This document shows, in pieces, positions 9,492 through 19,248 of a stretch of 59,086 bases of DNA. The position numbers were made by a program, and so were the translations under genes. The DNA is from Bacteroidetes bacterium HGW-Bacteroidetes-14 (lineage in GTDB: Bacteria; Bacteroidota; Bacteroidia; Bacteroidales; UBA932). Location of the stretch: NCBI GenBank assembly GCA_002842655.1, contig PHDP01000002.1:1-59086 (forward strand). The letters are read 5' to 3'. Under the pieces are notes generated by a model. That model saw only the letters and a program-made list of their open reading frames with translations. It was not told the DNA's origin and searched no databases. How positions within the stretch are numbered: the first letter of the stretch is position 1; every line of letters starts with the position of its first letter.

Positions 9492-10748
9492 ATGAAAAAG
9501 ACAATATGCCTTTACTTTCAGGTTCATCAGCCGGACAGACTGAGACTCTACAGGTTCTTTGACATTGGCAGGGAGTCTTACTATTACGACGACTTCGCAA
9601 ACAAGACAATTCTGAAAAGGGTTGCCCAGAGGTGTTATCTGCCTGCAAATGAAATTTTACTGGCACTGATAAAACAGCACAGAGGAGCATTCAGGGTCTC
9701 TTTTTCAATTTCCGGAGTAGTTCTTGATCAGTTCGAAAAATACGCCCCGGAGGTAATAGAGAGTTTCAGAGAACTGGCTAAAACAGGTTGTGTGGAATTT
9801 CTCGCAGAGACATATGCACACTCTCTTTCATCGCTTGTTTCTGAAGATGAATTCATATATCAGGTTAAGCTGCACTCTGCAAAAATTGAGGAGCTCTTTG
9901 GACAGAAACCAAAGGTATTCAGAAACACTGAGCTCATATATTCAGACCAGATAGGTTCTGTGGTTGCTGCAATGGGATTCAGGGGGATGCTCACAGAAGG
10001 GGCAAAGCACATTCTGGGATGGAAGAGTCCGAACTATATCTATACAAATTCGCTTAACCCAAGGCTGAAGCTGCTTTTAAAGAACTTTCAGCTTAGTGAC
10101 GATATCGCATTCCGCTTTTCAGACAGATCATGGACAAACTGGCCTCTTACATCTGATAAATATGTGACATGGCTCTCCAGATCGCTCGAGAAAGAGGAGA
10201 TAGTAAATCTTTTTATGGATTACGAAACATTTGGAGAGCACCAGCAGGCAACAACCGGAATTTTTGAATTCCTGAAACATCTGCCGGGAGCAGTTCTTTC
10301 GCAGACAGAGTTCGAGTTTCTGACGCCATCTGAGGTGTGCAAGAAGCATCAGCCTGTTGCCCCGCTTCATGTGCCGTACGCTATTTCATGGGCAGATGAG
10401 GAGAGAGATACATCTGCATGGCTTGGCAACGAACTTCAGAATGAAGCATTTGAAAAGCTTTATGCAGTAAGGGAACTGGTAATTGCATCCGGTGACAAAA
10501 CCCTTCTGCAGGACTTTCTTAGACTTCAGGAGAGCGACCACTTTTATTACATGTGTACTAAATTCTTCTCGGACGGAGCTGTTCACAAATACTTTAATCC
10601 GTACGAAACCCCATATGAAGCCTTTATCAATTACATGAATGTTTTGAGCGATTTTCTGGTAAGAGTTCAGAAACAAGCTTTGCCTCAGGAGGTTAAAAGT
10701 GGAACAAAAATTGCAGCAAAAAGAGGCTCCAAAAAAGAAAAAAGGTAG
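9492..10748 (+). CDS. Glycoside hydrolase family 57 (alpha-amylase-like)
   Basis: MKKTICLYFQVHQPDRLR, EFLAETYAHSL, LFMDYETFGEH: GH57 motifs. Confidence 0.88.
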   Translation: MKKTICLYFQVHQPDRLRLYRFFDIGRESYYYDDFANKTILKRVAQRCYLPANEILLALIKQHRGAFRVSFSISGVVLDQFEKYAPEVIESFRELAKTGCVEFLAETYAHSLSSLVSEDEFIYQVKLHSAKIEELFGQKPKVFRNTELIYSDQIGSVVAAMGFRGMLTEGAKHILGWKSPNYIYTNSLNPRLKLLLKNFQLSDDIAFRFSDRSWTNWPLTSDKYVTWLSRSLEKEEIVNLFMDYETFGEHQQATTGIFEFLKHLPGAVLSQTEFEFLTPSEVCKKHQPVAPLHVPYAISWADEERDTSAWLGNELQNEAFEKLYAVRELVIASGDKTLLQDFLRLQESDHFYYMCTKFFSDGAVHKYFNPYETPYEAFINYMNVLSDFLVRVQKQALPQEVKSGTKIAAKRGSKKEKR

Positions 10749-10757
10749 GAAACCAAT

Positions 10758-13700
10758 ATGTCAGAGATAAAGATTCAACACCCAGATTACCTGTTTGAGG
10801 TGAGCTGGGAGGTGTGCAACAAGGTGGGAGGGATACATACAGTAATCGCTACCAAGGCCCTGAACCTTTCAAGGGAGTTCGGGGAAAAACATATATTAAT
10901 AGGGCCGGATGTATGGAGAGAGACAGGGGTTAATCCCGAGTTCTCTGAAGATTCAGAAATTTTCCGGGCGTGGAAGACAAAGGCAGAGTCAGAGGGGCTG
11001 AGAATCCGCACAGGAAGGTGGAATGTTCCGGGAAATCCCCTTGCCATTCTTGTAGACTTCAGCAGTTACATAACCAGAAAAGATGAGATTCTTACTCAAT
11101 TCTGGAAGAGATACGGGCTCGATTCCCTGACAGGTCAGTGGGATTACATTGAGAGCGCCCTTTTTGGATATGCAACCGGAAAGGTCATTGAGAGTTTTGT
11201 GAGATACAACCTCTCATCACATCACAAAATTGTGGCTCAGTTCCATGAATGGATGACAGGAGCGGGACTTCTCTATCTTAAAGAGACAACTCTCCCCGTA
11301 GCAACTGTCTTTACAACACATGCGACTGCACTGGGCAGGTCCATAGCCGGAAACGGTATGCCGCTCTACAGCATGCCAGACGGTATGAATGCAGATTCCA
11401 AAGCATCTGAACTTCATATTACAGCCAAACACTCTCTCGAAAAAATTTCTGCCCGCGAATCAGATGTCTTTACAACAGTAAGTGACATTACTTCAGATGA
11501 GTGCGGCCGGTTTCTGGGAAGAGAGACAGATATTGTAACTCCAAACGGGTTCGATGAGACAATAGCTCCTGATGATGAGGCTCTTGAAATAATGAGACAA
11601 TCATCAAGGAAAATCCTTTCTGAGATTGCATCTGCAATGTCAGGAAGAGAGGTAAGGGAAGATGCACTTCTTGTGGGAATCAGCGGCAGATATGAATACA
11701 AAAACAAGGGGCTGGACCTGTTCCTTGATTCACTCGGAGCACTCAGAAATTCTGATGTTAAGAGGGAGATTGTCGCCTTTATGTTTATTCCGGCCGGACA
11801 CAACGGCCCAAACAAGGAGTTGCTGGCAAAAATTTCAGGTGGTGGTGATTACACAACAAACTGCACCCATTACCTCAGTGAGCCGGAGTGGGACCCTATT
11901 GTGAAAAAGGTAAGGGATCTTGATCTTCTCAACAGAAAAGGTGAGAGCGTGAGGATATTCTTTGTTCCCTCCTATCTGAACGGGCAGGACGGAGTCTTCA
12001 ATAAAACCTATTATGAACTTCTTGCAGGGCTGGACATAACCATGTTTCCTTCATATTACGAACCATGGGGCTATACTCCGCTGGAGAGCCTTGCATTTAG
12101 TGTACCTACAGTAACTACAACACTGGCCGGATTTGGTCTGTGGGTTAAGGAACATATTGCAGGTGAGCATCCGGGTATTGTGGTTGTTGATAGAGACGAC
12201 AATAACTACCTGCAGGTTGCAGAAAAATTATCGGAAATTATTGAAAAAGCCGCATCTTTGAGCGGTGAAGAGGAGCGCGAATTAAGAAAAAGTGCGAAGC
12301 TGGCATCCAGAATAGCACTGTGGGAGAATCAGTTAATATATTATAAAAGAGCATATTCAATGGCAATCGATAACATTGCAGACAACAGGGGAGCATTTTC
12401 CCAGTCTATGGATGACAGAGATCATCTCAATTTTAAGATCAATGTGGCCAACAAACCAAACTGGTCTACCGTAATAATTAACAAGCAGCTTCCGCAGAGG
12501 CTTGAGCACCTGGATACAATCTCCAAAAACCTTTGGTGGAGCTGGAATGATGAGGCCATGGAGCTCTTTAAGATGGTAGATCCTCTTCTCTGGAAAGAGA
12601 GTCACGGAAATCCCATACTGCTGCTTGACAGCATCAGCCTTAAAAGAACAAGGGAGCTTGAAAAGGACCCGGCCTTTCTTGCAAAACTCGATAAAGTTTA
12701 CAGCGATTTTGTGAACTATATGGAGGAGGGAAAGTCAATGTCAGGTCCAAAAATCTCCTATTTTTCAATGGAATATGGTCTGGACCAGTCTCTGAAAATC
12801 TATTCGGGTGGTCTGGGAATCCTTGCAGGTGACTACCTGAAGGAGTCAAGCGATAAAATGATTCCAATAACAGGAGTTGGTCTTCTGTACAGATATGGTT
12901 ATTTTACTCAAAAACTTTCTGCTCAGGGCGACCAGGTGGCAGAGTATGAGGCTCAGGACTTCTCCAAACTTCCTGTTAGCCAGGTGAGAGATGAGAACGG
13001 AGACTGGATAATTGTTAAGGTTGCACTTCCCGGAAGAACCCTTCATGCAAGGCTCTGGAGGGCAGATGTGGGAAGGACTCCGCTCTACCTCATGGATACA
13101 GATTTTGAGGACAACCTGCCTGAGGACCGCACAATTACTCACCATCTCTACGGCGGAGATCTGGAGAACAGACTTAAACAGGAGATGCTTCTTGGAATTG
13201 GAGGTATCAGGGCACTCAGACTTCTTGGCATTAAGGCCGATGTATACCATTGCAATGAAGGACACGCTGCATTCATTGGTCTTGAAAGGCTTCGTGAATA
13301 TATAAACGAAGACAATCTCTCATACGGAGAGGCACTTGAGGTTGTGAGAGCATCTTCGCTCTTTACAACACATACCCCGGTACCAGCAGGACACGATGCA
13401 TTCCCGGAAGATCTTCTGAGGGGATACATGAACCACTACCCTTCAAGACTGAAGATCTCATGGGAGATGATGATGTCGCTGGGTAAAATTGACCCGAACA
13501 ATTCTCAGGAAAAGTTTTCGATGAGTAATCTTGCATGCAACCTGTCACAGGATGTAAACGGAGTAAGCTGGCTGCACGGAAAGGTGAGCCGCGATATTCT
13601 TGCTCCTTTGTGGCCAGGTTATATGCCCGAGGAGCTGCATGTCGGATATGTAACCAATGGTGTTCACTATCCAACCTGGACTGCATCTGAATGGAAAGAG

Positions 13701-14996
13701 ATACATTCTGAGGTTTTCGGAAAAGACTTTGCATCACACAACTACGATAAGAACTGCTTTGAGGGAATCTATAAAGTAGATGAATCAAGAATCTGGGATG
13801 TGAGAAACCATCTCAGAACAAGATTGATTAATAAGGTTAAGGAGATGCTTTCGGACCCTGCAGCAACCGTTCACTACACACCTCAGCAGGTTGTAATGAT
13901 TAAGGAGAGCCTCAGGGATGATATTCTTACCATTGGATTTGCAAGGAGGTTTGCAACATACAAAAGAGCACACCTTCTCTTCAGGGATCTTACAAGACTG
14001 GAAAAAATTGTAAATGATCCTCACGAGCCAGTTCAGTTTATCTTTGCAGGAAAGGCACACCCGGCAGACAAGGCAGGTCAGGATCTGATCAGACATATTG
14101 TTGAGGTGTCGCTTATGCCTCAGTTTATTGGCAAAATAATCTTCCTTCCGGGTTACGATATGACAATAGCCAAGAGACTTGTGCAGGGAGTCGACATCTG
14201 GATGAACACACCAACAAGACCGCTTGAAGCTTCCGGAACCAGCGGAGAAAAGGCTGTAATGAACGGTGTAATGCACTTCTCTGTGCTTGACGGATGGTGG
14301 GTAGAGGGATACAAAGAGGGAGCCGGATGGGCACTGCCAATGGACAATAGTTATGAAAACCAGAACTATCAGGACGAACTTGATGCAACAACAATATACA
14401 ACATGCTCGAAAACGAGATAGCTCCTCTCTTTTACGACACAGATAAAAAAACCGGAGTTCCGCTCGCATGGGTAGATGTGATTAAGAATACCATTGCAAA
14501 GGTTGCAGGTAATTTCACTACCAACAGAATGATTACCGACTATGTAAACCAGTACTATTTGCCTCTTGCAAAGAGACACTCAGAGATGGTGGCAGGCGAC
14601 TATTCAGTTGCACGCGAGCTTGCATTCTGGAAAAAGAGAATGCGTGCCGAGTGGCCCCTGATTGAGGTAAGAAGTTTTAACAGACCGGACAGTGCAAGGG
14701 TTAACCTTTCAATTGGAGGTGAATATCATGCCGAGGTAGAGCTTGCGCTGGGTTCACTTTCTCATGACGAGATAGGGGTTGAGCTTGTTCTGGCAACAAA
14801 TGATCCTGTGGCAGGAAGGATGGTCATAAGGAAAAGTTTTGACTTTGAATATGCAGGGACTGCAGATGGTGTAACAAAGTATATTTGCAATATGCTTCCT
14901 GAAACAGCAGGAATTTTCAATGTGGCGGCAAGGATGTATGCAAAAAATCCGTCGCTGCCCCACAGACAGGACTTTGATTTAATAAGATGGTTGTAG
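10758..14996 (+). CDS. Fusion protein: N-terminal GT3-type glycogen synthase plus C-terminal GT35 alpha-glucan phosphorylase
   Basis: FEVSWEVCNKVGGIHTVIATKA and YYEPWGYTPLESLAF (GT3) followed, around residue 590, by NLWWSWNDEA, YFSMEYGLDQSLKIYSGGLGILAGDYLKESSD and PLP motif EASGTSGEKAVMNGV (GT35). Confidence 0.9.
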   Translation: MSEIKIQHPDYLFEVSWEVCNKVGGIHTVIATKALNLSREFGEKHILIGPDVWRETGVNPEFSEDSEIFRAWKTKAESEGLRIRTGRWNVPGNPLAILVDFSSYITRKDEILTQFWKRYGLDSLTGQWDYIESALFGYATGKVIESFVRYNLSSHHKIVAQFHEWMTGAGLLYLKETTLPVATVFTTHATALGRSIAGNGMPLYSMPDGMNADSKASELHITAKHSLEKISARESDVFTTVSDITSDECGRFLGRETDIVTPNGFDETIAPDDEALEIMRQSSRKILSEIASAMSGREVREDALLVGISGRYEYKNKGLDLFLDSLGALRNSDVKREIVAFMFIPAGHNGPNKELLAKISGGGDYTTNCTHYLSEPEWDPIVKKVRDLDLLNRKGESVRIFFVPSYLNGQDGVFNKTYYELLAGLDITMFPSYYEPWGYTPLESLAFSVPTVTTTLAGFGLWVKEHIAGEHPGIVVVDRDDNNYLQVAEKLSEIIEKAASLSGEEERELRKSAKLASRIALWENQLIYYKRAYSMAIDNIADNRGAFSQSMDDRDHLNFKINVANKPNWSTVIINKQLPQRLEHLDTISKNLWWSWNDEAMELFKMVDPLLWKESHGNPILLLDSISLKRTRELEKDPAFLAKLDKVYSDFVNYMEEGKSMSGPKISYFSMEYGLDQSLKIYSGGLGILAGDYLKESSDKMIPITGVGLLYRYGYFTQKLSAQGDQVAEYEAQDFSKLPVSQVRDENGDWIIVKVALPGRTLHARLWRADVGRTPLYLMDTDFEDNLPEDRTITHHLYGGDLENRLKQEMLLGIGGIRALRLLGIKADVYHCNEGHAAFIGLERLREYINEDNLSYGEALEVVRASSLFTTHTPVPAGHDAFPEDLLRGYMNHYPSRLKISWEMMMSLGKIDPNNSQEKFSMSNLACNLSQDVNGVSWLHGKVSRDILAPLWPGYMPEELHVGYVTNGVHYPTWTASEWKEIHSEVFGKDFASHNYDKNCFEGIYKVDESRIWDVRNHLRTRLINKVKEMLSDPAATVHYTPQQVVMIKESLRDDILTIGFARRFATYKRAHLLFRDLTRLEKIVNDPHEPVQFIFAGKAHPADKAGQDLIRHIVEVSLMPQFIGKIIFLPGYDMTIAKRLVQGVDIWMNTPTRPLEASGTSGEKAVMNGVMHFSVLDGWWVEGYKEGAGWALPMDNSYENQNYQDELDATTIYNMLENEIAPLFYDTDKKTGVPLAWVDVIKNTIAKVAGNFTTNRMITDYVNQYYLPLAKRHSEMVAGDYSVARELAFWKKRMRAEWPLIEVRSFNRPDSARVNLSIGGEYHAEVELALGSLSHDEIGVELVLATNDPVAGRMVIRKSFDFEYAGTADGVTKYICNMLPETAGIFNVAARMYAKNPSLPHRQDFDLIRWL

Positions 14997-15901
14997 CAGC
15001 TACAGGTTTCTTTGACGGGGTCCACAGAGGACACCGGGCAGTACTGGACAAGATATGTGCACTCGCTAAATCCGGCGGGGGCACATCTGCCATTATTACT
15101 CTGTGGCCGCACCCAAGAACGGTTTTGCAGCAGGATGCTGCTAAGTTCCGCCTTCTCACCTCTATTGATGAAAAGGTGGCCCTTATGAGAGCCTTCGGGA
15201 TTGACGAAGTTCACACCCTTAAGTTTGACAGGGAGTTTGCCTCTCAGACAACTGAGGAGTACTTCAAAAACTATCTGATTGACAAGTATAAAGTAACAAC
15301 TCTTGTTATTGGTTACGACCACAGAGTGGGAAAAGACACCTCTCAGACTCAGGAGGAGATGATGGAGATTGCCAGAAGAATGGGAATCAACCCCGTAAGA
15401 GTAGATGAATATACAGAATCAGAAAGCGGAATTGTAATAAGTTCAACTAAAATCAGAGAGATGCTCTCTGCAGGCGATGTAGAGAGTGCGAACTCACTTC
15501 TGGGCTACCGTTACGGGCTTGAAGGGGCAGTTGTTGAGGGGCTGAGAATCGGCCGGAGCATTGGTTTTCCAACAGCAAACATGAGACTTTTTGAGCCACT
15601 CAAGGTTCTTCCTGCAGATGGAGTGTACGCAGTTTGGGCAGAGGTCTCCGGCAGAATGTTCAGAGGTATAACAAATATTGGTACAAGACCAACTGTTGGG
15701 GTGAATAACGAAAGAACCATTGAAACTCATATTCTTGATTTTGATGAAGATATCTACGGATTGAGCATCAAACTTGAATTTGCAGGCAAACTTAGAAACG
15801 AGGTTGCATTTGCCTCTCTGGACGATCTCAAGAATCAGCTTTTTAAAGACAGGGAAAATTCTTATCTTTATCTGTCGGAAAGCGACACCAATATGAGGTA
15901 A
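14987..15901 (+). CDS. ribF: Bifunctional riboflavin kinase/FAD synthetase
   Basis: ATGFFDGVHRGHRAVL; VVEGLRIGRSIGFPTANM; GVYAVWAEV; overlaps upstream stop by 10 nt. Confidence 0.93.
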   Translation: MVVAATGFFDGVHRGHRAVLDKICALAKSGGGTSAIITLWPHPRTVLQQDAAKFRLLTSIDEKVALMRAFGIDEVHTLKFDREFASQTTEEYFKNYLIDKYKVTTLVIGYDHRVGKDTSQTQEEMMEIARRMGINPVRVDEYTESESGIVISSTKIREMLSAGDVESANSLLGYRYGLEGAVVEGLRIGRSIGFPTANMRLFEPLKVLPADGVYAVWAEVSGRMFRGITNIGTRPTVGVNNERTIETHILDFDEDIYGLSIKLEFAGKLRNEVAFASLDDLKNQLFKDRENSYLYLSESDTNMR

Positions 15902-15903
15902 CT

Positions 15904-16407
15904 ATGGATGGAAGTACTATTTTCTATATTGTACTGGGTATTGCCACTTTAATTTTTCAAATCTACAAGGAGAAGAAGAAAAAGGAGGAGCTTAAACAGA
16001 CTGGTGAACACGGACATGCTCAGCCTCCTGCAGAGGACTTTTTCGATTTCTTCAACAGGCCCGAAGCGCGAGAAAGAGTGAGACAAGAATACCAGGAGGA
16101 CTTTTCTTCAGAAACGTCTGCAGATGAAAATATACTCGACAAACCAGGGCCTGCCCCGGTTTTTCTTGAAAATCCACTCTCGGCAATGGTGGAGGAGGCG
16201 AGAGCGAAATCTGTAGAATACACCCCTGTCCCTGATAAGGCAATCATCGATGACCTTAATTACGGAGAGGGTATCAGAACAACTGATAAATCTGTTCAGA
16301 TTGAGACAATTGAGAAAGATCACAATCCCGAAATCACTCCTTTTTCTGTTGACCCAAAATTACTCGTAATTTATTCAGAATTGATGACTCCAAAATTTAG
16401 GGAGTAA
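15904..16407 (+). CDS. Hypothetical membrane-anchored protein
   Basis: N-terminal TM helix then charged low-complexity region; ORF fills gap downstream of ribF. Confidence 0.6.
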   Translation: MDGSTIFYIVLGIATLIFQIYKEKKKKEELKQTGEHGHAQPPAEDFFDFFNRPEARERVRQEYQEDFSSETSADENILDKPGPAPVFLENPLSAMVEEARAKSVEYTPVPDKAIIDDLNYGEGIRTTDKSVQIETIEKDHNPEITPFSVDPKLLVIYSELMTPKFRE

Positions 16408-16430
16408 TTTCTTTTGTCAGGAAAATTTTT

Positions 16431-16438
16431 TATCTTTG
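16431..16438 (+). promoter_or_regulatory. Putative -7 box TATCTTTG for greA
   Basis: Matches TAnnTTTG, 49 nt upstream of the greA ATG. Confidence 0.5.
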
Positions 16439-16442
16439 TAAC

Positions 16443-16480
16443 AAAGAGTCCAGTCCCGCTGGATTCTTTTTAATTTTTTT
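16443..16480 (+). terminator. Terminator-like hairpin in the greA leader (candidate attenuator)
   Basis: AAAGAGTCCAG-tcccg-CTGGATTCTTT (11 bp, one G.U) followed by TTTAATTTTTTT; lies between the -7 box and greA start. Confidence 0.5.
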
Positions 16481-16487
16481 TACAGTT

Positions 16488-16961
16488 ATGTCAAAAATTC
16501 ATTATTTAACCTCAGAAGGGCTGGATAAACTGAAAGCCGAGTTCCAACACCTGGTCTCAGTGGAGCGTCCTGCCATTTCAAAACAGATTGCCGAGGCCAG
16601 AGACAAGGGAGACTTGTCTGAGAATGCCGAGTACGATGCTGCCAAAGAGGCGCAGGGATTACTGGAGCTTAAGATTTCAAAACTCGAGGATATGATTGCA
16701 AATGCAAGAATCATTGACGAGTCAAGAATCAACACAACCCACATTCAGATTATGAATAAGGTTAAGCTCAGAAATCTGAACAACAACATGGAAGTTGAGT
16801 ACACCCTTGTAGGTGAAACTGAAGCGAACCTGAGGGAGGGCAAGCTTGCTGCTGCCACCCCAATTGGAAAGGCTCTCATTGGAAAGGGAAGGGGAGATGT
16901 GGTAGAGGTAAAAGTGCCTTCAGGTGTAGTTAAATTTGAAATTCTGGATATTTCAAAATAA
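16488..16961 (+). CDS. greA: Transcription elongation factor GreA
   Basis: SEGLDKLKAEFQHL, RDKGDLSENAEYDAAKEAQ, ATPIGKALIGKGRGD. Confidence 0.94.
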   Translation: MSKIHYLTSEGLDKLKAEFQHLVSVERPAISKQIAEARDKGDLSENAEYDAAKEAQGLLELKISKLEDMIANARIIDESRINTTHIQIMNKVKLRNLNNNMEVEYTLVGETEANLREGKLAAATPIGKALIGKGRGDVVEVKVPSGVVKFEILDISK

Positions 16962-16962
16962 C

Positions 16963-17361
16963 ATGTCTTCGATTTTTTCAAAAATAGCAAGAGGAGAGAT
17001 ACCTTCCTACAAAATAGCCGAGAGTGATAAGTTTTATGCTTTTCTGGACATCAATCCGTTGTCTGTAGGGCACACTCTTGTGATACCAAAGGAGGAGACA
17101 GACTACATCTTCGATCTTGGTGAGGAGGATTACTCCGCACTCTTCCTGTTTGCAAACAAGGTTGCAAAGGGGATAGAGAAGGCAATTCCGTGCGCACGCA
17201 TAGGAGTTGCAGTAATAGGGCTAGAAGTGCCGCATGCGCATATTCACCTTATTCCAATCAACGATGAGTCCGATATGGACTTCAGAAAACCGAAACTTAA
17301 ACTTCAGAAAGAGGAGATGGAGGCAATTGCTGCCAGAATCTCTTCACATATAAAACTGTAA
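16963..17361 (+). CDS. HIT family protein
   Basis: MSSIFSKIARGEIPSYKIAESD; EVPHAHIHLIPIN histidine triad; start moved to ATG 16963. Confidence 0.9.
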   Translation: MSSIFSKIARGEIPSYKIAESDKFYAFLDINPLSVGHTLVIPKEETDYIFDLGEEDYSALFLFANKVAKGIEKAIPCARIGVAVIGLEVPHAHIHLIPINDESDMDFRKPKLKLQKEEMEAIAARISSHIKL

Positions 17362-17366
17362 CTTCA

Positions 17367-18515
17367 ATGAGAAAATTTCTCCTATTAGCAACTATCTCTC
17401 TGCTGGCTGTATCATGCAACTCAGATAAGGCGACCATCAAAGCTACCATTACAGGCGTAAAGGACGGCGAACTGGTTCTCAAGATGCTTCAGATTAACAA
17501 TCAGATTGTAGTAGACACTATTAAAACCGACAGTGAAGGAAGCTTTGTTTATAAAACAGGAAAGCTCTCATCATCTCCGGACTTTTATTATCTGTACTAT
17601 AAGGACAGAAAGATAGCCTCGCTTGTTCTTTCAAAGGGGGAGGATGTTTACCTTACTGCAGACACACTTGGCCTGAATCAGCTTGTTGAGGGATCTCAGG
17701 AGAGTATATTACTTAACAACCTTGAGAAAGATCTTAACGCCAGTGTGGCTAAGTTTGATTCCCTTTCGGCATTAAGAAATGCAGCTCTTGAGGCGCGTGA
17801 TGCAAAGCTTGCAGATTCACTCAGCTACATGCTGGGTTCACTCTATGTAAAGAGTAAACAGGCCGCAATTAAGCACCTCTATTCAAACCCGGGGTCTATT
17901 ACAAACATAATACTGCTTTACCAGAAATTTCCGGGAGACCTTCCGTTGTTTGGTGATATGAGAGATGTGCTTTTATTTCAGAGAGTTTATGACTCACTGA
18001 GAGTAGTATACCCTGAATCACCATATCTGAACTCTCTGCAGGATGTAATATCTGCAATGGACCGTTCAGAAGCACTCACATCAAAACTTCTTGATGCAAG
18101 CGAAGTTGGATATCCGGATATTTCAATGCCGGATACACACTCAAAAGTAAGGACTCTCTCCGAGTTATCGGGTAAGGTGATAATTCTTCTGTTCTGGTCT
18201 GCCGGAGATGCAAATCAGAAAATGTTCAACAGAGAACTTCTTTCACTTTACGATAAATACAGCAGTTCAGGTCTTGAAATCTATCAGGTATCAGTTGATA
18301 CAGATAAGACAGCATGGGCAAGAGCAGTTGCAGATCAGGAACTTCCATGGATAAATGTATGCGATGGTCTTGGCGGGGCATCCCAGGCAGTACTCACATA
18401 CAATGTAAGAGAGGTACCATCACTCTTTGTAATTGACAGGAGCGGTACAATTGCAGCAAGAGATATCTTCAACTCAAAACTTGAGTCGGTAGTCTCTTCG
18501 CTCATCAGAAAATAG
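17367..18515 (+). CDS. TlpA/AhpC-like thioredoxin-fold lipoprotein with N-terminal DUF4369-type domain
   Basis: Lipobox LLAVSC; KVIILLFWSAGDANQKMFNRELLSLYDKY thioredoxin-like fold, but no CxxC. Confidence 0.75.
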   Translation: MRKFLLLATISLLAVSCNSDKATIKATITGVKDGELVLKMLQINNQIVVDTIKTDSEGSFVYKTGKLSSSPDFYYLYYKDRKIASLVLSKGEDVYLTADTLGLNQLVEGSQESILLNNLEKDLNASVAKFDSLSALRNAALEARDAKLADSLSYMLGSLYVKSKQAAIKHLYSNPGSITNIILLYQKFPGDLPLFGDMRDVLLFQRVYDSLRVVYPESPYLNSLQDVISAMDRSEALTSKLLDASEVGYPDISMPDTHSKVRTLSELSGKVIILLFWSAGDANQKMFNRELLSLYDKYSSSGLEIYQVSVDTDKTAWARAVADQELPWINVCDGLGGASQAVLTYNVREVPSLFVIDRSGTIAARDIFNSKLESVVSSLIRK

Positions 18516-18531
18516 CAGTTTAATTTCCGGA

Positions 18532-19239
18532 TTAAGGAATCTGTAAAAGAGACCTTTTAGAAATTCCGGCAATGAAATCTTTAAGATAAAAGGGTTCGAA
18601 GTATGCAACATCTGCAAATTCGGCCCTTTTGTATTTTTCCAGAGCAGACTGCAGCATTCCCCTTGCTGTGGCATCTGCAATTCTGAAAACGGCATTTTCA
18701 TGCTTGATTACCTCCTGAGTCTTCATGGCTCCATCTCCTGTAAAAATTACGGGACCATTTGCCAGCAACTCAGAGAAACTCTCCTCTGTAAGTATATGCG
18801 CCTCTGTCCGGGCAAGCTGTTTGCACTCCCTGTCATAAACCGCGGCATAAACCTCCATTCTGCGTGCATCAATCATTGGTACGACTGAAAGGTTTCCATC
18901 AGGAATATCTCCCTCTGTAAGGCAAAGCCTGGCAAGAAGTTCAAGAGAACTCACCGCTATAAGCGGAATTCCTGCCCCGTAGCATATCCCTTTTGCAATT
19001 GAAACACCAACCCTCAGACCGGTGTATGAACCGGGACCTTCACTTACAACAACGGCATCGCACTCCTTAACGGAAGAAGAGGCCTCCGCAAGGACCTCTT
19101 CTATGAATGTTGATATAACCCTTGCGTGAGCCTTGTGCTCCTTAATCTCTCTCTCTGCAATTATTACATTGCCCCTGCCCAGTGCAACCGAGCACACCTC
19201 GGTGCTGGTTTCAATGAGCAATAACTGTGGTTTTTGCAT
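18532..19239 (-). CDS. tsaB: tRNA threonylcarbamoyladenosine biosynthesis protein TsaB
   Basis: LLIETSTEVCSVAL; VSEGPGSYTGLRVGVSIAKGICYG. Confidence 0.92.
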   Translation of the reverse strand: MQKPQLLLIETSTEVCSVALGRGNVIIAEREIKEHKAHARVISTFIEEVLAEASSSVKECDAVVVSEGPGSYTGLRVGVSIAKGICYGAGIPLIAVSSLELLARLCLTEGDIPDGNLSVVPMIDARRMEVYAAVYDRECKQLARTEAHILTEESFSELLANGPVIFTGDGAMKTQEVIKHENAVFRIADATARGMLQSALEKYKRAEFADVAYFEPFYLKDFIAGISKRSLLQIP

Positions 19240-19248
19240 TTTATTTTT

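Noticed and set aside
13785-14579. 264-aa antisense ORF and other long antisense ORFs inside the glycogen synthase/phosphorylase gene
   Set aside because: Shadow ORFs opposite a strongly supported coding frame; composition rich in Cys/Ser/His/Leu with no domain signal.
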